In this document: positions 14,966 to 24,467 of the stretch, one piece after another
Layout of the letters: each line of letters opens with the position of its first letter
Position numbering within the stretch: the first letter of the stretch is position 1
From: Fidelibacterota bacterium
GTDB taxonomy: Bacteria > Fidelibacterota > UBA8477 > JABMPR01
Length of the DNA: 64,000 nucleotides
Reading direction: 5' to 3'
NCBI GenBank assembly: GCA_021734325.1
Contig: JAIPJF010000002.1
Span: 120,726 to 184,725 of the forward strand
Program-made: the position numbers and the translations under genes
The notes under the pieces: model-generated
Databases searched by the model: none
Seen by the model: the letters and a program-made list of their open reading frames with translations, nothing else
What the model was told of the DNA's origin: nothing

Positions 14966-15009
14966 TTCTTTTTGACGGACCAAAAAGAAACAAAAAGTCC
15001 TTTTTTTAA
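14966..15009 (+). repeat. 44-bp hairpin repeat, copy A
   Basis: It contains CTTTTTG-acggac-CAAAAAG and ends GTCCTTTTTTTAA. The reverse complement of 16391-16434 matches at 39 of 44 positions. In copy B the outermost stem pair is changed on both sides (C/G to G/C), so the hairpin is preserved. Confidence 0.75.
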
Positions 15010-15361
15010 CGGCCGGCCTGTGGAAAGCCCTGGTGGTCTTCACCGCTCGGTCGCTTTGAGGAAACAAACTCGTCCAAACTCCTCGAACAGCGTTTCCTCT
15101 TTTCAGCTCCCTTCGCTGGAAGCCCAATCCAAAGCTTTCCAAGGGCACATTCCTCATATCCTGGCTGCGATTATTGGATGAATCCAAGCACTTTTAACCC
15201 GTCTACGCTTATCCCCCGCCACGGCGGGGTTCAAGCTACGCCGCGGCAGGACTTTCACCTTTCCGGCCTTAGCCCCTGGTTACCCAGTTGCTGCCCAAAA
15301 ATGTTTGCGTATTTATCAGTTATGAGTAGATTAACTACTCAATAAAGAAAAAGGTGGCAAA
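15010..15361. other. Gene-free stretch before the regulator gene
   Basis: No convincing gene is present. It holds CCCCGCCACGGCGGGG (near 15213) followed by GCCGCGGCAGG; a related unit lies near 56601-56650. Overlapping small frames (14933-15187) are not supported by any domain. Confidence 0.45.
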
Positions 15362-15913
15362 TTGCTTGAATCACTGATCACGTCCAAAACTCGGATCAAT
15401 CTGTTGCTGAAATTCTTTCTGAATCCCAGCACCCAGGGTTATCTCAGGGAATTGGCAGCTGAATTTGGGGAATCCAGCAATGCCGTACGTTTGGAGCTGA
15501 ATCGCCTCACAAACGCCAAAGTACTCCAGTCCAAACCGGAAGGCCGCACCATTCAGTACCGTGCCAACATCAGCCATCCCTTTTTTGAAGAAATCTCCAG
15601 CGTGGTTAGAAAGATGGTCGGGCTGGATCACATCATCGAAAAAGTTGTGGCGGAATTGGGTGGTCTTGAACGAGCATTCGTCACTGGCGATTACGCTTCA
15701 GGGCGGGATAGCGGCCTCATTGATCTGGTTTTGGTGGGCGAGATCGATCGCGGCAGGCTTGAGCATTTGACCACGAAAACAGAAATACTTATCCGGCGCA
15801 AGATCAGGACCCTGGTTGTCTCTGAAACGGAGTATCAAAAGCTGAAACCACGCTTTACTGAGGAACCGGTTTTATTACTGTGGGAAAGTCTCCCTGTAGA
15901 GGCGCCGTGTTAA
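15362..15913 (+). CDS. Winged-helix regulator with degenerate nucleotidyltransferase domain
   Basis: A 183-residue protein. Residues 1-75 form a winged helix: SKTRINLLLKFFLN, LRELAAEFGESSNAVRLELN (recognition helix) and the wing KPEGRTIQYRAN. Residues 95-180 resemble an MNT-type nucleotidyltransferase (AFVTGDYASGRDSGLIDLVL) in which the usual GS...D-x-D site is altered. The TTG start is preceded by AAAGGTGG. Proteins of this design often stand near polysaccharide loci; here it precedes the 16.6-55 kb locus, so a regulatory role there is plausible but unproven. Confidence 0.75.
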   Translation: MLESLITSKTRINLLLKFFLNPSTQGYLRELAAEFGESSNAVRLELNRLTNAKVLQSKPEGRTIQYRANISHPFFEEISSVVRKMVGLDHIIEKVVAELGGLERAFVTGDYASGRDSGLIDLVLVGEIDRGRLEHLTTKTEILIRRKIRTLVVSETEYQKLKPRFTEEPVLLLWESLPVEAPC

Positions 15914-16077
15914 TGGCTCAAGCGCTCCATCGGCAAGCTGAACTCGTTTCTTACACCTGGGAGACCCGCGCCAAGACCCGGCTGGTTATCTGGCTGGATG
16001 CTCTCATGCAGGGAATGTCTGTGAATATGGACGCTACCCTGCTTGAACCGCTGAACCGGGAGCGCCGGACCATATAG
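15913..16077 (+). CDS. Small hypothetical protein coupled to the regulator
   Basis: A 54-residue frame (MAQALHRQAELVSYTWETRA...) whose ATG overlaps the regulator stop as TAATG, an arrangement typical of translational coupling. The composition (RAKTRLVIWLDALMQG, LLEPLNRERR) is protein-like, but I recognise no family. Existence is uncertain. Confidence 0.4.
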   Translation: MAQALHRQAELVSYTWETRAKTRLVIWLDALMQGMSVNMDATLLEPLNRERRTI

Positions 16078-16601
16078 TATTGAATCTGCTCAATGCGGAT
16101 TCGAAAGCATTTGACACCCTGCCTCCTTAGCCCTTGATGGGACTGAGAGGGCGGAGCTGTGAGAGGAAGGAAAAAAGTCCAAAACTGAGCAAAATAATAG
16201 CTTGGTACTGAGCATGAGAATTTTGCACGATACTGAATCGGAGGTCCTTGGGAAGGGTTAGCATGAGCTTCCCTCGACGGAGTGGTAAAGAAGGAAATTC
16301 TGTCTGAATGACGAATGATATGAGGAATGAGTTTAATTTCCTTCCAGTGAAGGAGAAAAGAAGCTCACTAACGCTTACCTGAGACCTGCTTTAAAAAAAG
16401 GACTTTTTCGTTGTTTTTGGTCCGCCAAAAACAACAAGTTAACCGTCTGGGTGAGGACTGAAGCAGCCATGGGGTAATGTGAAGCCTCCTAATCGACGGA
16501 GAATTGGCAAAAAAAATGTGTCGCATACGACCCCTTTCTTCACTTTCATAAGCATCCCTTTTTCTTAATTTGCACCATGAAAAGGATTCTAAATACACAC
16601 G
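16078..16601. other. Gene-free stretch before the polysaccharide locus
   Basis: About 520 bases have no supported gene. Copy B of the 44-bp hairpin repeat is at 16391-16434. The promoter for the 16602 gene should lie here, but no box is clear enough to call. Confidence 0.45.
16391..16434 (-). repeat. 44-bp hairpin repeat, copy B (inverted)
   Basis: This is the inverted counterpart of 14966-15009, 1.4 kb away. Read on the minus strand it contains GTTTTTGG-cgga-CCAAAAAC. The stem is kept despite base changes, which supports a role as folded RNA or DNA. Confidence 0.75.
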
Positions 16602-17657
16602 ATGCATAAACTCAAAAATAGTAAACTCCTGGTCACTGGCGGTGCCGGCTTTATTGGCTCAAATCTGATCGAATATTTCCTGGCCAATGACAACGAAGTG
16701 GTCTGCCTGGACGACCTCAGTACTGGCCACCGGAAAAATATCGTTGGTTTCCTGGACAACCCGAATTTTCAGATGCTGGAAGGGGATATCCGTGATCTGG
16801 ACACCTGCAAAACTGCTGTCCGGGATTGTGAATACATTTTTCACCAGGCGGCCCTAGGCTCGGTACCCCGATCCATCAAAGACCCGGTAACGACCAATGC
16901 CGTTAATATTGATGGCTTTCTGAATATGCTCACCGCTGCCCGGGATGAGGGCGTCAAGCGCTTTATCTATGCCGCCAGTTCCTCGACCTATGGGGATTCC
17001 AAGGAATTACCCAAAATGGAGGAACGGATCGGTCGTCCCTTGAGTCCCTATGCCATTACCAAGGTGGTGAACGAGTATTTTGCCAAGGTCTATAGTGAGA
17101 TCTACGGACTGGAGACCATTGGACTGCGCTATTTCAATGTTTTTGGCCGGCGTCAGGACCCCAATGGGGCTTATGCAGCAGTTATTCCCCTCTGGGTCAA
17201 AAGACTGATAGAGCACCAATCCCCGGTGATTAACGGTGATGGCTCCTACAGCCGTGACTTTACCTATATTGACAATGTGATCCAGGCCAATGAGTTGGCA
17301 GCCACTACACCCAGACACGAGATACTGGAAAGCCTTGACAAATATTATGTTCAGTTAAAAAAAGCTGAAAAATTAGATATTGATCCGCCAACAACGATCA
17401 TGGATATTTTTAATGTAGCCTCAGGCGGCAGGACCACCCTGCTCGAGCTTTTTGAGACACTCAGATGTCACCTGTCCCAATACGACCCGGAAATAGCCCA
17501 GGTGGAAGTGACCATTGGCCCCAAACGGCAAGGTGATATACCTCACAGCCTGGCCAGCGTGGACAAAGCTAAATTAGTACTGGGTTACGATCCGCAATAT
17601 GATGCTTCACAGGGCTTTGAGGTTGCCTGTGCCTGGTATTATGAGAACCTTAAATAG
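16602..17657 (+). CDS. UDP-GlcNAc 4-epimerase family protein (WbpP/TviC-like)
   Basis: A 351-residue extended SDR enzyme. The NAD site is VTGGAGFIGSNL (about 11-22), the Ser site AASSSTYGDS, and the catalytic pair Y-x3-K is in SPYAITK. The block LPKMEERIGRPLSPYAITK is characteristic of WbpP/TviC enzymes, which interconvert UDP-GlcNAc (or its uronic acid) with the galacto form. The usual insertion near residue 240 is present. It is the first gene of the large + strand polysaccharide locus and would supply UDP-GalNAc or UDP-GalNAcA. Confidence 0.87.
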   Translation: MHKLKNSKLLVTGGAGFIGSNLIEYFLANDNEVVCLDDLSTGHRKNIVGFLDNPNFQMLEGDIRDLDTCKTAVRDCEYIFHQAALGSVPRSIKDPVTTNAVNIDGFLNMLTAARDEGVKRFIYAASSSTYGDSKELPKMEERIGRPLSPYAITKVVNEYFAKVYSEIYGLETIGLRYFNVFGRRQDPNGAYAAVIPLWVKRLIEHQSPVINGDGSYSRDFTYIDNVIQANELAATTPRHEILESLDKYYVQLKKAEKLDIDPPTTIMDIFNVASGGRTTLLELFETLRCHLSQYDPEIAQVEVTIGPKRQGDIPHSLASVDKAKLVLGYDPQYDASQGFEVACAWYYENLK

Positions 17658-17860
17658 CAATGGCTGCCATGCTTTGGATCACAGTGCCGATGATAGAGCG
17701 AAAGCAGAACTTTTTTACAGATGATGTTGGATTATCTTCGACGATGTTTCAGACCCATCCGCAGTAAAGGTGGTGGGAGAAACAAAAGTGAATGTGAAAC
17801 CGTTAATATACTTTGAAAGAATGTTTTAGCATTTGTGATGAATAGGGGAGATACCTTTCG

Positions 17861-18364
17861 TTGAAATTTAAGATTAGTCTTATCATTATTCTGCTTATGT
17901 CACTATCAGCTGTCAATGGACAGATTTTGGCACCTCAGAAATTTTCCCAGCAAACCTACCCCAGGAGTGGTGAGAAATTTATCACTGACGAGTTTGGTGT
18001 GATCCGGATGTATGTGAATATCTGGGGGCAGGTAAATCAGCCTGGATCGCACCTTGTATATGATGGAATAGACTTGGTTTCCTTTCTTTCCATGACCGGA
18101 GGACCAAAATCAGGTGCAAAAATGAACAAGGTAAAAATTTACCGCTCCGAACCCGATGAAAGTGGCACCCTTGTTTATGTCATTAACATGAAAGAATTCT
18201 TGAAGTCTGGGAGACGCGATCAATTCATTGAGCTTAAGCCAAATGATACGATAATTATTGATCAAACCATTCCCAGCTATGTATTATCGCATATGAATGT
18301 GGTTACTACGCTTATGACAGTCCTAAATCTATATCTCCAGATCGACTATCGATTAAATAATTAA
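17861..18364 (+). CDS. SLBB-domain polysaccharide export protein
   Basis: A 167-residue protein with a signal peptide (SLIIILLMSLSAVNG) and one SLBB-like domain: MYVNIWGQVNQPGSHLVYDG, then DLVSFLSMTGGPKSGAKM and the KPNDTIIID end. Full-length Wza proteins are near 380 residues with an N-terminal poly-export domain; that is missing here, as in several Bacteroidetes-type loci. The C-terminus has one more hydrophobic helix (VVTTLMTVLNLYL). The start is a TTG at 17861 after AGGGGAG. It overlaps no gene but is two bases from wzc, so the two probably work together in export. Confidence 0.8.
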   Translation: MKFKISLIIILLMSLSAVNGQILAPQKFSQQTYPRSGEKFITDEFGVIRMYVNIWGQVNQPGSHLVYDGIDLVSFLSMTGGPKSGAKMNKVKIYRSEPDESGTLVYVINMKEFLKSGRRDQFIELKPNDTIIIDQTIPSYVLSHMNVVTTLMTVLNLYLQIDYRLNN

Positions 18365-18365
18365 T

Positions 18366-20711
18366 ATGGCTGATCCAATGCAAAAGGAATATCCGCATCC
18401 AGACCAGATGGAGGAAACGGAGCTCTCTCTAAAAGACATCTATTATGTGTTACTGAGGAACGCCAAACTGATCTTCTGGTCAGTACTTATCACATTAATA
18501 ATGACAGGCGTTTACTCGCTTTGGGTGCCCCCATTGTACACCGCCCATGCCACGATCATGATCGAAGAACCTTCACGGGGTATGAATGTGTTCGATATGG
18601 GTTTTAGCAATGATATGAATAGACTTAACAATGAGATGCAAATACTAAAATCCAGATCCATGGCAGAATCGGTGATCAAGGATCTCTGGAATTCTGAGAG
18701 TCGAAACCATTTATATCTTTTTGGAACAAATAGATATGAGCCAGAGGGCTTGCGAAAAATAGTCCGAAAAGTACTCTCCTTTAATTTTGGAGAAGATGAA
18801 CCCCTGGCTACTTATTCTGGAGACATACCTGACACACTATTTGGACCATCAGTGATTGAATTTGGGAGCGCACTTGAAGTATCCAGTCAACGCAATACAA
18901 ACATATTGTCTGTTTCAATGTCAGCTGTTGATGCTTCAGAAGCAACTCTTCTCGTTAACACACTTATCCTCAATTATCAGCAGAGAGATATTGAACTTCA
19001 CGCTGGTGAAATCATAAATCTAAGATCCTTCCTGGAGGAACAGGTTGGCCATGTAAATGAAGATCTTAGTCTGGCGGAAAATAAGTTAAGAGAGTTTCAG
19101 GAAGCAGAACAGATCTTCGGGCTAGATCAGAATGCAGCGCTGCTACTGAAGGAATTGACAACTATTGAAACGGAATATTTTAAATTGTTGGCAGAAGAGA
19201 ATATCGCCAAAGAACGCAAAAAATATTTTCAGCAGCAGCTGACTCAGGAAGAAAAAACCCTGTCTGAAAACCTGCTCAACTCCATTAATACCAGGGTATA
19301 TGCCCTTCGAACAGAAATTGCATCCACTGAGTCTGACATGGTAAGGAATGCCAGCCTTTATGGGGAAGATCATGAAATGGTGCGCTCAGGTCGTGCCAAG
19401 ATCGCCAGACTAAAAGAACAACTGGCTTCCCAGACAAAAGATCTCATTTCCAGGGGCATGGCTGTATCTGATCCGCTGCAATTTCGCCAGTCTATGGTGG
19501 ACACGGTCCTGGCTTTTGAGGGCCAGATTGCTTCCATTCAGTTTCGGTCAGCTGAATACAAAAAACTGGTTACCCAGTATAATGCGCAGCTTAATCTTTT
19601 GCCGGCTAAATCTCTTAAATATGCCCGTCTTGAAAGAGATCGAAACGTACTAGCGGGAACCTATCTGCTCATGCGCCAGAAACTGGAAGAAGCTAAGATC
19701 AGTCAGGCTTCTCAGATGGGACAGGTTCGTATAATCGACAAAGCTATTATTCCTGTGAGTCGTTCTAAACCAAAAATCAAAATGAATTTGATCCTTGGAC
19801 TCTTATTAGGTATGGCCTCAGGAGTTGGACTAGCTGCTTTGAGAGAATATCTCGACAATACAGTAAAAACGGTTGAGGATATTGAAAAATTACACCAGCA
19901 TGTACTCGGTATCATTCCCGCGCTTCACGAGGACAGCAAAGACAAGAAGAAAAAAATCACATCCATCCCCTGGCAGCGTGAAGTTCAGACAATCAAGCGA
20001 ACCATTATTACAAAAGAAGATCCAAAATCACCCATCTCAGAGGCCTACCGGAGTCTACGGACCAGCATCCTGTATTCATCCCCGGATAAACCCATTAAAA
20101 GCATGATCATTTCAAGTCCGGGGCCGGGAGAAGGCAAGACCACCACGACCTCCAACCTGGCCATTACCTTTGCCAACATGGGTAAAAAAACGCTGCTGAT
20201 CGATGCTGACCTCAGGCACCCCGTTCTTCACCATGTCTTTGATCTGGAAAAAAGTCCTGGTCTCACAGACTATCTCACCAGTGCGACCAACGATTTCAGC
20301 ACATTGGTAAAAGCTACTGAAATTAAAAACCTGTTCGTCTGTACTTCCGGCATCAACCCGCCGAACCCCTCAGAATTACTTGGATCTAAGAAAATGTCCG
20401 AACTCATCGATTCTTTGGAAAAGGATTGGGATATCATTCTCCTGGACTCCCCGCCCATGGTAGCTGTCACCGATGCCACGATTGTTTCCAGGGAGATCGA
20501 TGCCATGATCCTGGTCGTGCATTCAGGAAAAACAGACAAGCATAGTTTTCAGAGAACCGTAAACTCATTAAAAACGATCAACGTACCACTTGTTGGGGTC
20601 GTGCTGAATTCAGTAACATCCAAGAATTCCTATGGATCATATTACTACTATTACCAGAATTATAATTATTCTCACAAAGACAACAAGTACAAAGGATTAA
20701 TTAATATTTAG
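18366..20711 (+). CDS. wzc: Polysaccharide co-polymerase with tyrosine autokinase domain (Wzc)
   Basis: A 781-residue BY-kinase. A Wzz domain with a first membrane helix (about 35-55), long periplasmic coiled coils (about 215-430) and a second helix near 475-495 precede the kinase. Walker A is SPGPGEGKTTTTSN (near 583-596), Walker A' LLIDADLRHP (near 610) and Walker B ILLDSPP (near 690). The C-terminus ends in a tyrosine cluster (YGSYYYYYQNYNY), the autophosphorylation site. Wzc controls chain length and export by cycles of phosphorylation. A Wzb-type phosphatase gene is not seen in the window. Confidence 0.93.
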   Translation: MADPMQKEYPHPDQMEETELSLKDIYYVLLRNAKLIFWSVLITLIMTGVYSLWVPPLYTAHATIMIEEPSRGMNVFDMGFSNDMNRLNNEMQILKSRSMAESVIKDLWNSESRNHLYLFGTNRYEPEGLRKIVRKVLSFNFGEDEPLATYSGDIPDTLFGPSVIEFGSALEVSSQRNTNILSVSMSAVDASEATLLVNTLILNYQQRDIELHAGEIINLRSFLEEQVGHVNEDLSLAENKLREFQEAEQIFGLDQNAALLLKELTTIETEYFKLLAEENIAKERKKYFQQQLTQEEKTLSENLLNSINTRVYALRTEIASTESDMVRNASLYGEDHEMVRSGRAKIARLKEQLASQTKDLISRGMAVSDPLQFRQSMVDTVLAFEGQIASIQFRSAEYKKLVTQYNAQLNLLPAKSLKYARLERDRNVLAGTYLLMRQKLEEAKISQASQMGQVRIIDKAIIPVSRSKPKIKMNLILGLLLGMASGVGLAALREYLDNTVKTVEDIEKLHQHVLGIIPALHEDSKDKKKKITSIPWQREVQTIKRTIITKEDPKSPISEAYRSLRTSILYSSPDKPIKSMIISSPGPGEGKTTTTSNLAITFANMGKKTLLIDADLRHPVLHHVFDLEKSPGLTDYLTSATNDFSTLVKATEIKNLFVCTSGINPPNPSELLGSKKMSELIDSLEKDWDIILLDSPPMVAVTDATIVSREIDAMILVVHSGKTDKHSFQRTVNSLKTINVPLVGVVLNSVTSKNSYGSYYYYYQNYNYSHKDNKYKGLINI

Positions 20712-20776
20712 TGAGGCACCTGAATTGGTAAATGCTCAGGTGCCAGCTATTAATAGAAAGATATTTGGAGCGAGGA

Positions 20777-21784
20777 ATGCTAAAAGGAAAAACGATTCTT
20801 ATTACGGGTGGTACTGGGTCTTTTGGAAAGCGATTTATTCAGCACGTTTTTAAAACCCATGACATAAAAAAGGTCATTGTGTACTCCAGGGATGAGTTGA
20901 AACAATTTGATATGCAAAATTCAGATATCTTTGCTCATTATTACAATCAAGGTAGAATTAGGTATTTTATTGGTGATGTACGCGATTACCACCGTCTTAA
21001 AATGGCCTTCGAGGGTGTGGATATAGTTATTCATGCCGCAGCGCTCAAGCAGGTACCCGCTGCCGAGTACAATCCCTTTGAGGCTGTGAAAACAAACATT
21101 ATCGGTGGACAAAATGTGATCGATGCAGCACTGCGCCAGGGCGTAGAAAAAGTAATCGCATTGAGTACTGACAAAGCAGCCGCACCGATCAATCTTTATG
21201 GAGCAACAAAACTTGCCAGCGATAAACTTTTTATTGCTGCAAATAATTATCGCGGTGCCCACGGAATAAAATTCTCAGTCGTAAGATATGGAAATGTCAT
21301 GGGTTCACGTGGATCGGTCATACCATTTTTCCAAAAAATGACCACCACTGGGGAAATTCCAATTACTGACAAACGCATGACGCGCTTCAATATCACCCTT
21401 CAGGAGGGTGTAGATTTTGTATTAGATAATCTCGAGCGAATGTGGGGTGGGGAATTGTTTGTGCCAAAAATACCTTCGTACCGCATAACAGATTTAGCTG
21501 AGGCTGTTGCTCCAGGTGTTCCCCTCCGGACAGTTGGGATTCGTCCCGGTGAGAAAATTCATGAAGAAATGATCACGGAGACTGATGCGCTGAACACTAT
21601 TGAATTTGAAGATTACTATGTAATTCTACCGTCAACCCAACTTTGGGATCCAGATAAATTTCGCAAAGAAAGTAATCTCACAGAGGGATCATGGTGTGAT
21701 TTTGGATTTGCCTATAATAGTGGCAATAATTCAGATTTTCTTTCTGTTGCTGATTTGCGGAAACTTATTAAGGAAAAGATGTAG
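20777..21784 (+). CDS. pseB: UDP-GlcNAc 4,6-dehydratase (inverting), PseB
   Basis: A 335-residue soluble SDR enzyme. ILITGGTGSFGKRF binds NADP; STDKAAAPINLYGATKLASD supplies Y-x3-K. It converts UDP-GlcNAc to UDP-4-keto-6-deoxy-L-AltNAc, the first step to pseudaminic acid. The frame is open from 20732, but MLKGKTILITGG at 20777, preceded by GGAGCGAGG, is the family start. The gene heads pseB-C-G-H-I-F, whose presence settles the pathway. Confidence 0.93.
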   Translation: MLKGKTILITGGTGSFGKRFIQHVFKTHDIKKVIVYSRDELKQFDMQNSDIFAHYYNQGRIRYFIGDVRDYHRLKMAFEGVDIVIHAAALKQVPAAEYNPFEAVKTNIIGGQNVIDAALRQGVEKVIALSTDKAAAPINLYGATKLASDKLFIAANNYRGAHGIKFSVVRYGNVMGSRGSVIPFFQKMTTTGEIPITDKRMTRFNITLQEGVDFVLDNLERMWGGELFVPKIPSYRITDLAEAVAPGVPLRTVGIRPGEKIHEEMITETDALNTIEFEDYYVILPSTQLWDPDKFRKESNLTEGSWCDFGFAYNSGNNSDFLSVADLRKLIKEKM

Positions 21785-21796
21785 AGAGATACAACG

Positions 21797-22942
21797 ATGG
21801 AATCGTTCATTCCCTATGGAAAACAGTGGATTTCGGATGATGATATTAAGGAAGTCGAGAGAGTTCTCCGCTCCGATTTCCTTACTCAGGGTCCTGAGGT
21901 AAAAATATTTGAGGATAAACTATGTACACTGACAGGAGCTAAATATTGTGTGGCAGTGGCCAATGGCACGGCTGCATTACATATTGCTGTAGCTGCCTTA
22001 AAGATTGATATGGGCTCTGAAGGAATTACCTCCCCGAATACTTTTGCTGCCTCAGCCAATTGCATGCTCTATAATGGCCTGATCCCTCGATTTGCCGACA
22101 TAAATCCACAGACACATAATATCGACCCAGAACAAATAACTAGTATTGTGAACGAGAAGACAAAGCTGATCATTCCGGTTCATTTTGCCGGTTTACCGGC
22201 AGAGATGGGAAAGATATCCAAAATCGCAAAACAGCACGATCTTTACGTGATCGAAGATGCTGCCCATGCCATTGGTAGTCAGTATGCTGATAGGACCTAC
22301 GTGGGAAATTGTATATATTCAGACATGACCATATTTAGCTTTCATCCAGTAAAAACAATTACGACAGGTGAGGGAGGGGCGATTACAACCAATTCTGAAG
22401 TATTGTATGAGCGCTTGCTTATGCTCCGAAGTCACGGCATTACAAAAGACACTGACAAGCTTTCGATCAACCCAGGTCCCTGGTATTATGAAATGCAGGA
22501 ATTGGGCTATAACTATAGACTAACAGATATGCAGGCAGCCCTGGGTTCATCACAACTGACAAGACTTCATGATTTTAAACATAGGCGTCGAGAGATTATT
22601 AAACGCTATTCTAAAGCCTTCAGAGAAGTTCCCTGGCTGACAATACCAATGGAGCCAGAGGATGTTTCCAGCTGTTTTCATCTATATGTTCTCAGATTTA
22701 ATTTCCTTACCCTAGGGAAAACTAGAAGTGAGATAATGAATCATTTATTTGACCACAATGTTGGTACACAGGTACACTATATACCGGTAAATCAGCTGCC
22801 CTATTTTAGCAAGAGAAATAAAGACAAAACACCCAATTCAGACTCATATTATGAACAGTGTCTAAGTATCCCCCTCTATCCAAGGATGAGTGATTCAGAT
22901 GTTGACCATGTGATAGAGAGTATCCTTAAATTGCCACTATGA
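21797..22942 (+). CDS. pseC: UDP-4-amino-4,6-dideoxy-L-AltNAc transaminase, PseC
   Basis: A 381-residue DegT/DnrJ-type PLP enzyme. GTAALHIA binds the cofactor phosphate, EDAAHAIGS is the conserved PLP-ring segment, and the Schiff-base Lys lies in FSFHPVKTITTGEGG (near 185). The start FIPYGKQWISDDDIKEV is typical of PseC. It aminates the PseB product at C4 using glutamate. It starts 12 bases after pseB and overlaps pseG by four bases. Confidence 0.92.
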   Translation: MESFIPYGKQWISDDDIKEVERVLRSDFLTQGPEVKIFEDKLCTLTGAKYCVAVANGTAALHIAVAALKIDMGSEGITSPNTFAASANCMLYNGLIPRFADINPQTHNIDPEQITSIVNEKTKLIIPVHFAGLPAEMGKISKIAKQHDLYVIEDAAHAIGSQYADRTYVGNCIYSDMTIFSFHPVKTITTGEGGAITTNSEVLYERLLMLRSHGITKDTDKLSINPGPWYYEMQELGYNYRLTDMQAALGSSQLTRLHDFKHRRREIIKRYSKAFREVPWLTIPMEPEDVSSCFHLYVLRFNFLTLGKTRSEIMNHLFDHNVGTQVHYIPVNQLPYFSKRNKDKTPNSDSYYEQCLSIPLYPRMSDSDVDHVIESILKLPL

Positions 22943-23919
22943 ATGTTTTTATAATTACCGAAGGTAATGCTCAGACTGGATATGGACATTTGACTCGCTG
23001 TCTGGCTCTATATCAGGGTTTTGAAGAGCGTCGCATAACGCCGGTTTTTATCGCAAGTTGTGATCAAAATGGTGAAAAGGTCCTTAGTGAACTTAGCCTG
23101 TATAACTATGATTGGAAAGCAAACCCTGATAGGCTCATTGAACAAATATCGGGTGCTGATATTGCCATCATTGATTCCTATCTGGCTGGACTACCCCTTT
23201 TTATGAATATTGATGATAATGTAAAGCAATCGGTTTATCTGGATGATACGCTCCGCATTGCCTATCCACCAGGAATTATAATTAATGGCTCTGTCGGTGC
23301 TGAAAAACTCCCGTATGAGACTAGTAAAAAACACAGGCTATTATTAGGACCAACATATATTCCGCTTCGAAAAGCATTTTGGGATGTGCCAGCACGAATA
23401 ATATCAAACAAAATTTCAAACGTTCTAATCAGTTTAGGTGGGCAAGATCCCATGGGCATTTCAGAGAGGATATTAGAGGTTATGCTCACCCATTTTAAGG
23501 GGCTAACATTCCATCTTATTATTGGATTTAGGGATTTGTTTACATTAAAGAACAAGTATTCCCAAAATATGAAAGTGAAATTGTATCAATCGCTCGATGC
23601 ATTCCAAATGCGGGATCTTATGCTATCAACTGATTTGGTGATAGCTGGAGCCGGTCAAACTATAAACGAGTGCATCAGAGTACAGGCACGAATTATCCCC
23701 ATAGTAGTAGCAGCAAACCAAATTAATAACATTAAAGGACTGTTAGATAGCAATATGGTTAATGTGGCATTATACCCTGATGATCCAAATTTTATGACAC
23801 AGATTGTTAGCAGGCTTAATAAATATTTAAATAATGATTCCGAAAGTGAAATAAATGAAAGAATAGATGGACAGGGTGTCAGGAATATTATAACATCAAT
23901 CTTATCTGACGGGAGTTGA
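22939..23919 (+). CDS. pseG: UDP-2,4-diacetamido-trideoxy-altropyranose hydrolase, PseG
   Basis: A 326-residue GT-B-fold hydrolase. GYGHLTRCLAL near the N-terminus carries the catalytic His, and ISLGGQDP plus AGAGQTINECI form the UDP-binding C-terminal half. It releases UDP to give 2,4-diacetamido-2,4,6-trideoxy-L-altrose. In the usual chemical order it acts after PseH, the next gene. The ATG overlaps the pseC stop. Confidence 0.92.
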   Translation: MNVFIITEGNAQTGYGHLTRCLALYQGFEERRITPVFIASCDQNGEKVLSELSLYNYDWKANPDRLIEQISGADIAIIDSYLAGLPLFMNIDDNVKQSVYLDDTLRIAYPPGIIINGSVGAEKLPYETSKKHRLLLGPTYIPLRKAFWDVPARIISNKISNVLISLGGQDPMGISERILEVMLTHFKGLTFHLIIGFRDLFTLKNKYSQNMKVKLYQSLDAFQMRDLMLSTDLVIAGAGQTINECIRVQARIIPIVVAANQINNIKGLLDSNMVNVALYPDDPNFMTQIVSRLNKYLNNDSESEINERIDGQGVRNIITSILSDGS

Positions 23920-23921
23920 AA

Positions 23922-24467
23922 ATGGGTAAAGTTTCATTAACCAAGCTTGAAGAGATACACTTAGAAATGGTACGTAGTTGGAGGAATTCTTCTGAAGTTA
24001 GTGATTATATGTATACTGATAGACAGATATCAAAGAAACATCAGAAGGAATGGTTTGAGAAGGTTGAATCAGATCAGAATTCATTTTATTGGATAATAAA
24101 ATATGAAAATAGACCGATTGGTTTAGCAAGTATAACAAACATTGATGACACATTAAAAAGCTGCTATTGGGCTTTTTATTTGGGCGATACATCTATTAGA
24201 GGTGGGGGTATCGGAAGTTTTGTTGAACTTTTTGTAATTAATTATGTGTTCAATATATTAAAACTTAATAAGCTCCGCTGTGAGGTATTTACCTCTAATG
24301 ATAAGGTCATTAGAATGCATGAAAAGTTTGGTTTTCGTAGAGAAGCTTTTTATAGAGAGCATTGCCTGAAAAATGGAGAGTATCAAGATGTAGTCGGTAT
24401 GGCTATTTTGAAGAAGGATTGGATGAGGTTAAGCAAGTATTACGAGGGATATGGAAATGGCAATTAA
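23922..24467 (+). CDS. pseH: UDP-4-amino-sugar N-acetyltransferase, PseH
   Basis: A 181-residue GNAT protein. The acetyl-CoA loop is RGGGIGSFVE, and NKLRCEVFTSNDKVIRMHEK with FGFRREAFYREH is the typical PseH C-terminal part. It acetylates the 4-amino group of the PseC product. The ATG at 23922 follows GGGAG; a TTG two codons earlier is less likely. Its 3' end overlaps the start of a decayed MaoC gene by 11 bases. Confidence 0.9.
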   Translation: MGKVSLTKLEEIHLEMVRSWRNSSEVSDYMYTDRQISKKHQKEWFEKVESDQNSFYWIIKYENRPIGLASITNIDDTLKSCYWAFYLGDTSIRGGGIGSFVELFVINYVFNILKLNKLRCEVFTSNDKVIRMHEKFGFRREAFYREHCLKNGEYQDVVGMAILKKDWMRLSKYYEGYGNGN

